A stretch of 30,150 bases of DNA from a virus, in IMG/VR virus record IMGVR_UViG_3300020196_000166, positions 1 to 30,150 of that record; one strand, given 5' to 3'. The translations under genes were made by a program, and so were the position numbers. The notes under the pieces were generated by a model. That model did no database searches, had not been told where the DNA came from, and saw only the letters and a list, made by a program, of their open reading frames with translations. Below are positions 5,868 to 14,300 of the stretch, piece after piece (within the stretch, counting starts at the first letter, position 1; each line of letters starts with the position of its first letter).

Positions 5868-7865
5868 TTAAAGTGTTCCACTTCCGTCCATTTTCAATCT
5901 GGCTGCAGTATGTAATGTGGTTTCCCACATACCACCAGATATTTTATGTTCAATTTTTGTAATAACAAATACTAATTTATTATCAACATAAGTTTTCGGG
6001 ACAAGATTTGTTGATATTACATCACCAAACCTAAATCCACTAACGCCATCTATCGTTATAGAAAAATCAACTGGATATAATGCCATATTTAACCAATGTG
6101 CATTTCCAGGACTTGTGGACATTTTTTTTAATTTTGCCAAATTTCCTCTAAACGCCTCACACCATGCATCATTGAATCCTGTTTTTGAAAAATTTTCAAC
6201 CGCCTTTACTAATTTTTGTTGAACTGCCGCTGCATCGCCTCCAGACGCTGCATCTGCCTTTACTTCTATATTTGCAGGTTTATTTGCACCACGAGCTTTA
6301 ACATAAGCAGCCGCTGCCATTGGTGCAGGTGGTTTTGACGATATATTAACATTCTTTATCAGTGGTCTATAAATATCTGCAGTAAATTTTAATGGTGTAA
6401 CTTTATTCGTATGAGTTGATGATAAATTTGAATCTTCTATTGAAAGAATACACACTGCCAATTTACCATCAGCGTTTCCATCAAAATTGCTCGGTGGTTC
6501 GCATAAAACTGGTGATAATTGATACATTTCTCCAGAAGCAACATTTATTCTTTTCAATAATGTTTCAAACCAATTTGTTAAGTTTTTATAGAAAACATTT
6601 GCAGAATTTTCTTGAATAAAATTTTTGAAAGTTTCTTTTATGTAGTCTGTTCCAATCAATATGCCGCCTATGTTTATGTCATTTCCATTGACAAATGCAG
6701 CATCTTTATACTGTGGTACACAGTCTCCGTATTTTCCCATAACAGCTGAATCAGGAAATACAACATCAATTGGAAATGCAGACTGTATTGGTAATTTTTG
6801 TGTTATATTACCTTCAACCGCGACTTTGAATACTTTTCCCAAACCACCGCCGCCACCTTCAAATTTTTCTATTATCTTATTTGCGAAATCAACAAGACTA
6901 TAAACATTCACATACCAAAATGGTTTAACAGCAGCTGATTCAGGCGGTGGTGGTGGTGGATCTGGGTTTTCAACTTCATCCTCCTCACCATCGGATTCTT
7001 GATACGGCCATGCAATTCCAACATAGTCTAACATTTTGCTAACCGTGTTACCAGCAGCAAGATCAAATACTTCTCCTGCAGCAGCAGGAACCCAAGTTGG
7101 TATACCAGCTCCACCTGATGAATCTGGCGGTGGAGTTGGCACATCTCCATCAGTTCCTGCTGCTCCCTCTTCTTTTCCAGTTCCTAAATCTGCATCAATA
7201 ATAGATGCCAAATTATTTCCTTCAACAACAACTTTTGCTGGATCTGTTACTTCACCAGCAGCACCTTCCTCTGATTTTGTTGATTGATCTCCAGAAGCAC
7301 CAACTGCAATAGTTGCGGCCGATACAATAGATATTGTTGCTGATAATGATAAGTCTACATTGAATGACCAATTGAAATTACTTATTATTCCAGTAAATGC
7401 CTGTTTACAGGCAGGACCACCATAGCTCCATCCCCAAGACATTTTAACTTCTTTTCCTGGAACAAAATATGCACTATCAACCCCTTTCATAGAAAATCCA
7501 CCAGCACTTATTTCCGGCCAAAATGAAAATGCAAAGTTTCCTCGTAAAAGAGATCCAATTGTTCCATCATTAGTTACATCAATAGACGTTAATAAAGGAA
7601 ATCTTGGCAAATTATTTGAGTTGTATAATTTTAATGCACCACTTTTATCACTCATAACTCTGTCACCTGGAAATCCAAGAGGAATGCCCCCACCAACAAC
7701 ATGACCATATGCGGTTTTTCCATATGACCATTCTACTGCTTTTGTATTTTTTCCACCACGAACTCTAGTTCCTACCTGTGTTGCTCTAGCAGCCAATTCA
7801 CCCTTTACACTTCCACCAACATTATGATAAAAGGGATTATCATATCCACTACTCCATTTTGGCAT
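5868..7865 (-). CDS. Baseplate hub protein (gp27/gpD-like) with proline-rich insert
   Basis: A 665-residue protein interpreted as the baseplate hub that links the tail tube to the central spike. The N-terminal domain (about 70-190) is beta-rich, with FVPGKEVKMSWGWS and FTGIISNFNWSFNVDLSLSA, a layout typical of gpD/gp27-type hubs. The C-terminus (FVITKIEHKISGGMWETTL, near 630-655) is the characteristic closing strand pair of that family. Between them, about 195-310, lies a low-complexity insert rich in Ala, Gly, Asp and Pro (TPPPDSSGGAG, DPPPPPPESAA) that normal hubs lack; T4 gp27 is 391 residues. GGAG precedes the ATG with good spacing, 6 bases after the LysM gene. It is co-transcribed with LysM and the structural gene. 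The family call rests on context plus these end motifs; a spike fusion is not seen. Confidence 0.65.
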   Translation of the reverse strand: MPKWSSGYDNPFYHNVGGSVKGELAARATQVGTRVRGGKNTKAVEWSYGKTAYGHVVGGGIPLGFPGDRVMSDKSGALKLYNSNNLPRFPLLTSIDVTNDGTIGSLLRGNFAFSFWPEISAGGFSMKGVDSAYFVPGKEVKMSWGWSYGGPACKQAFTGIISNFNWSFNVDLSLSATISIVSAATIAVGASGDQSTKSEEGAAGEVTDPAKVVVEGNNLASIIDADLGTGKEEGAAGTDGDVPTPPPDSSGGAGIPTWVPAAAGEVFDLAAGNTVSKMLDYVGIAWPYQESDGEEDEVENPDPPPPPPESAAVKPFWYVNVYSLVDFANKIIEKFEGGGGGLGKVFKVAVEGNITQKLPIQSAFPIDVVFPDSAVMGKYGDCVPQYKDAAFVNGNDINIGGILIGTDYIKETFKNFIQENSANVFYKNLTNWFETLLKRINVASGEMYQLSPVLCEPPSNFDGNADGKLAVCILSIEDSNLSSTHTNKVTPLKFTADIYRPLIKNVNISSKPPAPMAAAAYVKARGANKPANIEVKADAASGGDAAAVQQKLVKAVENFSKTGFNDAWCEAFRGNLAKLKKMSTSPGNAHWLNMALYPVDFSITIDGVSGFRFGDVISTNLVPKTYVDNKLVFVITKIEHKISGGMWETTLHTAARLKMDGSGTL

Positions 7866-7871
7866 AAAATA

Positions 7872-8207
7872 TTATCTCCAATTATTGTAACCATCTAATA
7901 AGGAAGCTATACCGGTATCTTCTTGATAATACGGTATTCTTATCACTAATCCAGCAGGAACATCAAGACTACCTTTACCTAAATTATTTGCCTTAGCAAT
8001 AACAAACCACAATGATTCATCATTATAGTATTCTTTTGCCAATATATCCAATCTGTCACCTTCTTGTGAAAGAATTTGTGTATCTTCCGCTTTATTAAAA
8101 TTTGGATAAAAAACAGTAGATAGTCTTCTGACGAATTTATTTATTCCGTCAGATTCTATCTTTCTAGCATTTTGAACAATATATGTTCCACCATATCTTT
8201 TTGACAT
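7872..8207 (-). CDS. LysM-like baseplate protein
   Basis: A 111-residue protein. Residues 46-95 form a LysM-like module: a start resembling LSQEGDRLDILAKEYY, a central NDESLWFVIAKANNL, and an ending PAGLVIRIP that matches the usual 'pG..l.IP' close. Small LysM proteins (P2 gpX and the LysM part of T4 gp53) belong to baseplates, where the domain holds hub and wedge parts together. The gene lies directly upstream of the hub gene, with 6 bases between them, and after the giant structural gene, which supports that role. The N-terminus (residues 1-40) is outside the LysM module and unrecognised. The ribosome site is AGAGGAA, well spaced. A candidate late promoter lies in the 65-base gap in front of it. 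Confidence 0.75.
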   Translation of the reverse strand: MSKRYGGTYIVQNARKIESDGINKFVRRLSTVFYPNFNKAEDTQILSQEGDRLDILAKEYYNDESLWFVIAKANNLGKGSLDVPAGLVIRIPYYQEDTGIASLLDGYNNWR

Positions 8208-8243
8208 AATTCCTCTTATGTAAATGATTTCAATATCACTTTA

Positions 8244-8251
8244 ATAAATAT
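8244..8251 (-). promoter_or_regulatory. ATATTTAT motif (candidate late promoter) before the LysM gene
   Basis: The coding strand reads AGATATTTATTAAAG, 37 bases before the LysM ATG. The same 8-mer as at the other sites. Confidence 0.5.
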
Positions 8252-8272
8252 CTATACTGTATTATTTACCAT

Positions 8273-8332
8273 TTATTTCTTCTTCTTTCCTTTCTTTTTC
8301 TTTTTGGAATTAGTAGCAGGAGTTTCAATTCA
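8273..8332 (-). other. In-frame lysine-rich reading frame after the TGA of the giant gene (possible readthrough)
   Basis: The giant gene ends in CCA TGA (8332-8330). The same frame then stays open for 18 codons and stops at TAA (8275-8273), encoding IETPATNSKKKKKGKKKK. A run of nine lysines in eighteen residues is unlikely by chance and resembles basic C-terminal tails of structural proteins. TGA serves as an ordinary stop elsewhere in the window, so this is either stop-codon readthrough, a recent nonsense change (from GGA, CGA or TGG), or a sequencing error. Confidence 0.5.
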
Positions 8333-11300
8333 TGGCGTGTTACCAACTTGTGCATTAGCAGCATTCGCTTGTTCTAAAGCATCCGCTTGTGTTTGATCCA
8401 TAGCAGTCCCAGCAAGCATAGAATCTAATTGATCTGATGTATTACCAGACGGATATGTTCCTGGATCTGGTACATTTATAGGTTCTTCTGGTCTTGCCAA
8501 ACTAAATCCACCGGTATTTTGCTGTTGACCAGTTAAATTTGGAACCAAATTCTGTGCACTAACATCAGGATTTGTTCCTGTTGCAGCCGGAAGGTTTGCA
8601 TTAGGAGTTCCTGTTTGTGGAACATTTGTTGAACCACCATTTTGTTGATTTGCGGCATCGCCTGTTCTTACTTCTTCTTTCGCAACAAAACCAACATCGC
8701 CTATTGTATCTTTTTGAGTATCTTCTCTTGCTGTTTCATCAACAACTGGAATTTGTGTTTCTGTTTCTGGCATTGGTGATGACAATTGAGTATCATCCAA
8801 TTCAGGAACACTCTGTAAATCTTCTGATGCATCAAAAGCTCTGAAGTAATTTACTTTGTTTGCCGCCTTCGGTAAAAGTCCTGTTTCCAGTGTAGCATCA
8901 CTATCATCATATAGTGAATACATAACACCATTATATTCTGGTCTGTAAACACCAACCGGAGTAAATCCAACAGAAACTTCTATTGTTTTTGGTAATTGTA
9001 AAACGCCAGGATTTGATAAATTCAAATTACCGGCTTTAACATTTGATTTTCTATCGCCTTCAAGGTGTGCAGTTTCCCATGTAGTTCCAACATTGTCAAA
9101 ACTATATGATAATGAACTTATGAAACCTGGCATTTTTCTATACAAATGACCTATATTCAAACGAATCATAGGTCCACGAATTAGTCCACCCTTTGTATAT
9201 TCGGGTGCAGTCCATGACGATAAAAAGTTCAATTTACGCCACGATGCTTTCATTTCATCGCGAGATCCAATATGAACAACAAATCCAAAATTTATATTTC
9301 TTTCATATCCATCATAAACATAGAGTGGATCTCCTCTACCCATATATTTTACAGGATTCCATTTTGGATTATGACTTTCATTTATATTATTAAAAGTTGC
9401 TCTAAATGCTATTATTTCTGCAGGACGATTTACTCCACCGGATGCAATTTTCAAACCGGTGAAATAAAATTCAATCATATCATTTGTACCTGGAATAGAT
9501 TCATTATTATATTTTCCCTTTTCATATACCAAATCGGTTGTTATATTTTTTGATACTTTTCTGTAATCCAATATGTTTATCCTATCTCCTCTGAATTGAC
9601 GACCTGGTTTTAATTTTGCTATTCCAGATTGTGTTTTTGAATCTTTAACATAAAGCAAATTTGTAATTGCCGGTATATTTCTTTGAGAACCTGGTTCACC
9701 ATGTGCACCCAAACCGAAATACTTTTCCAAATTTCTAGAGTGAAATTTAGCAAATCTTGGATCAGATACAAAGTATTCTTTATCTGCTGTATCTGGAACA
9801 GTTGTTACTTGACCGTCTGATCCTGTAACTTGGCTTGCTGATCCACCGGCATATACATCCCATCTAAAATCATTATATTTTCTAAATCTGTTTGGAACAC
9901 TTGGATCTGCTTTTTTCAAATTACTATATGTTGCAGTTAAATACTTTTTTAATGGATTTAATTCATCCGGAGATGATTGATTTATTTTTTCATTAGGAAT
10001 AGTTGCAACACCTGCATTTACAAAATCTGTTCTACGAACTCTATCTACTATTGTTCTTCTTGAAGGATCGTAAGGATCCAATTGTTTAATTCTTTGTATA
10101 GACTGATTTTGTAATTTTATAGGACTTGGTAAAATAGTTGATGGCGAAGAAGATTCTTCTAACGGTCCATTTAATATCTCTGATAATTTTCTTATTGAAC
10201 CAAAAACCTTTTTATCCGTTTCAATAAAATCATTTACTATTTCTTGCGAGTATGTATTACTATCCTCACCAGTAAAATCTGTATAACTATAATACTGATT
10301 TCTTCTGGCGGTTAAAGGAAATTTTGGATTTTTACCGCTTGTTATACTCCAAGGTGGTGCAGTGTATGCACTTGTTGGTGTGCTCGTTGATGGTCCACCT
10401 GTTGGTGAAGTTGCTGCTGGAGCGCCATTTGTTGGTGGTGTTCCAGTAGTTGATACAGTAGCACCTGCACCTGGAGGTGGAGTTGTTGTGCTTGGAGCAG
10501 TTGGACCATATTCTGACGGTGCAGCAGCAGTATTAACTATATCTGATTCAGGAAGAAGTGGACTTGTGCTATAATAAACTAAATGTGGATGTCTTGATTT
10601 TCTTATTGTAGTTCCACCAATTCCTAATGGAGCATTGGGTCCTCCAAAATTACTAGATATTCTGCCTATGTTTGGTTCTAATGAATTATCCCGTGATACA
10701 TTTGTCACCGGTTGAAAGGAATTTGGTAATAATTCTTTCATCAAACCGATCAATCTGTTGTAGTCTGTTTGATCACCGTCACCGTCTGGTGTTTCTAATG
10801 ATTTCCAAATATCAGATGTTGGATCCGGCCAAGACTTATATTCACGAATTTTTGTTGTATCTTCATATTTGTTTAATTGAGCAGAATCAATTGCACCCAA
10901 AATACTATGTCTTGGTATTCTCAAACCAATTGGTGATCCACCAACATTTGCAATCAAAGCAAGTGGATTGTATATTTGTGTTGGAGACATACCTAATGTT
11001 GTAATTGATGAAAGTGTGTCTATAATGCCTTGAGAAGGTCTAGTATCTACGCTTGGATTCATCAATTGTAAACCGACTTGTTTTGCAAGAAATAACAATC
11101 CTTTTGCAGATAATAAAAACTTACCTATACGGAAAACATCCTGAACTATTCTTTCCGCAGCAGTAACCGCACCACCCCTAACGAGACCTTCATCAAATCC
11201 TATTCCAAATCCCCATCGTTGTCCTATATCTCTTAAAACATATGGTTGATCAAAACCAAAATCTTTATTGTATGAATCATCCCTTAAATTAAATTTAGTA

Positions 11301-14300
11301 TATTGAACATCAAGTGGTGTTGGTGATTTTTTTGTAATTGCCCATTTTGCCAAATAACCTTTACTTTCCGTAACATCTTTCATTGTTTTTGCATACGGGT
11401 TGCCATAATAACTCGGTTCAGCATTAACTTTTGAGTCAGGAACTTGATTTGTTAGTGATGCTAGAACACCAGCGGATGACCATGACTTTTTAGCAAAAGT
11501 TACAGGTGCATATTTTTCTCTATCGGATATTGATATTCCACCGGCTGATCTTTTAATTTCTAATCCTGTTCTAGATCCTGGATCAGAATTGTAAACTAAT
11601 TCTGGTTTTATTATTGGATAAAGCGTCTCTGCAAAAGAGTTCATCTTAACCATAAATCCACTTTTTTCAAATGGAGTAAAACCAAAGAAATTAGTTGTAG
11701 GTTTATCATTTACAGGTGATTTATTAGGACCACTTTCCGTTGATAATGATGAATAACCCGAAGAAAGTTGTGTATTTGCCTTATTATCAAAAAATGTTAC
11801 AAACCCTGCATCCGCAGTTGTGTTACGACCTACACCATTTGGATTTGGTATACTATTTCTTACAATTGGTCCTATTCCAAAATACTTAACATTTGGTGCC
11901 TCAGACCTAGCACCTTTCCAATTATAGTTTCCAAAATCTGGAGTATAAAATGTTTGATATAAAGCACTTAATGTTTTGAAACCCTGACCAGCTTCATCTG
12001 TAATATAATCAACATTTGGTGCTTCAGATCTACCACCTTTCCAAGTAAACAAACTACTTTCGGAATTATATTTACTTTCAAGTAATGGTGGAAACAGTCC
12101 AAATCCAGGTGCATTTTGATTTACAAAATAATCAACTGCAGGAGCATTGCTTCTTGCTCCCTTAAATGTAAATTGTGATATGTCTTGGGTATATTCGGAT
12201 GCAAGTGGTGCAGCAAAAGTTGTAAAACCACCACCTTGATCATTAACCAAAAAATTTACTGCGGGAGCAGCATCTCTACCACCTTTCCACGTAAATTCAC
12301 TAATATCTTCGGTGTATTCACTTTCAAGTTTTGGGGCTTTTAATGTAAAACCTTTGTTGTAACTATCGGGAAAATAGTTCACCGGAATAGGTTGGCTACC
12401 CTTAAAAGTAAATTTTGAAATATCTTTTTTATATTCGGACTCTAATGCCTTTGGGAATTTTGTAAAACCAGGTGCACTTTCATTTCCAAAAAAATCAACA
12501 GTCTTTGCGGCATCTCTGCCTCCATTCCAATCGAACTCTGATGAATCTTTTACATATTTTGTTTGTAATTTTTCAGCTTTTCTATGAAATCCAGCAGTTG
12601 TAAATTTTCCAGCTTTATCAAAATAATTTACTTCCGGTGCAGAACCAGGACCGCCATCCCAATCAAATTCAGAAGATTCTTTTATGTATTTTGTATCAAG
12701 TTTTTCAGCTAAACGATGGAATCCTTTTGTGGTAAATTTACCACCTATATCGAAATAGTTTACTTCTGGTGCAGAACTACGACCACCATCCCAATCAAAT
12801 TCAGAAGATTCTTTTATGTATTTTGTATCAAACTTTTGAGCTAATCTATGGAATCCAATAGTCGTAAATTTACCAGGCAAATCAAAATAATTAACTTCTG
12901 GAGATTGACTTCTTCCACCATCCCAATCAAATTCAGAAGATTCTTTTATGTATTTTGTATCAAACTTTTGTGCAAAAGTATGAAAACCTACGGTGGAATG
13001 TCTACTATTTAGGTCAAAATAGTTTACAGCAGGAGCATCTAATCTAAATCCATCCCAATCAAATTCAGAAGATTCTTTTATGTATTTTGTATCAAACTTT
13101 TGTGCAAAAGTATGAAAACCAACTGTTGTATTTTTTCCAGTTAAATCAAAATAATTTATTGCAGGAGCATCTGATCTAAATCCATCCCAATTAAATTGAG
13201 AAGAATCCTTTATGTATTTTGATATTTGAAATTGAGTAAATGTATTAAAACCTTCTGTTGTGTGTTGTTTCAATAAATCTAAATAATTTACAGCAGGTGC
13301 CTGACTTCTATCACCATTCCAATCATATATTGAAGACTCTGGAATATATTTGGTTATACCTAATTGAGAAAATTTGTGAAAACCCTCTGTTGTATTTTTT
13401 ACAGTCAAATCAAAATAATTTACAGTTGGTGCATTATCTCTAGTTCCATCCCAATCATATATTGAAGAATCTGGAATATATTTTGTTTCCAATGATTGTG
13501 CAAGTATATGAAAACCCACATTTGTATTTTTTGTAGTTAAATCAAAATAGTTTACGGCAGGTGCAGTAGTTCTGTCTCCATCCCAATCATAGATAGAAGT
13601 TTCTGGAATATATTTTGAATCATACAATTGAGCAAATGTTTGAAAACCAGCATTTGTATTTTGTGATGTCAAATCAAAATAATTTATTGCAGGTGCTGAT
13701 CCTCTATCCCCATCCCAATCATGTATAGAAGTTTCTGGAATATATTTTGAATCATACAATTGAGCAAATGTATGAAATCCAGTATTAGTATTTTGCCCCT
13801 CTCTATCAAAATAGTTTACAGCAGGTGCACTTGTGACTACCCCTTTCCAAGTAAAATCTGATGAATCTGCAATATATTTTGAATCATACAATTGAGCAAG
13901 TCTACCGAATCCAAGTGTTGTATATTTGTTTGTAATATCAAAATAATTTACTTCTGGAGAACTTGCACCATTTCCATCCCAATCGTGAACCGAAGATTCC
14001 ATGATATATTTTGTATCATACAATTGTGGAAATCTATTAAATCCAGATGTTGTATTTAATTTTTTTATATCAAAGAAATCTACTTCAGGAGCACTATCAG
14101 ATTTTCCAGTCCAAGCAAATATAGAACTATCTGGTTTATATTCTGTCTCATACTGTAATGCAAAAGTTGTAAAACCACTAGTTGTAAACTTTGAATTTTG
14201 ATCAAAGAAATCTGTTTGTGGTATATTTGCAAAACTAAACTTTGAAGAATTTGGAATATACTCTGAAACATTTGGTTGAGCAAATGTTGTAAATCCAGTT

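Noticed and set aside
5857-5928. Upstream extension of the structural gene to a start at 5928
   Set aside because: It would overlap the hub C-terminus; the ATG at 5856 has a well-spaced GGAG.
8330-8332. TGA recoded as an amino acid in this phage
   Set aside because: TGA ends other genes normally (for example at 1007-1009 and at the ATGA overlap near 3122), and no gene has internal TGA codons.
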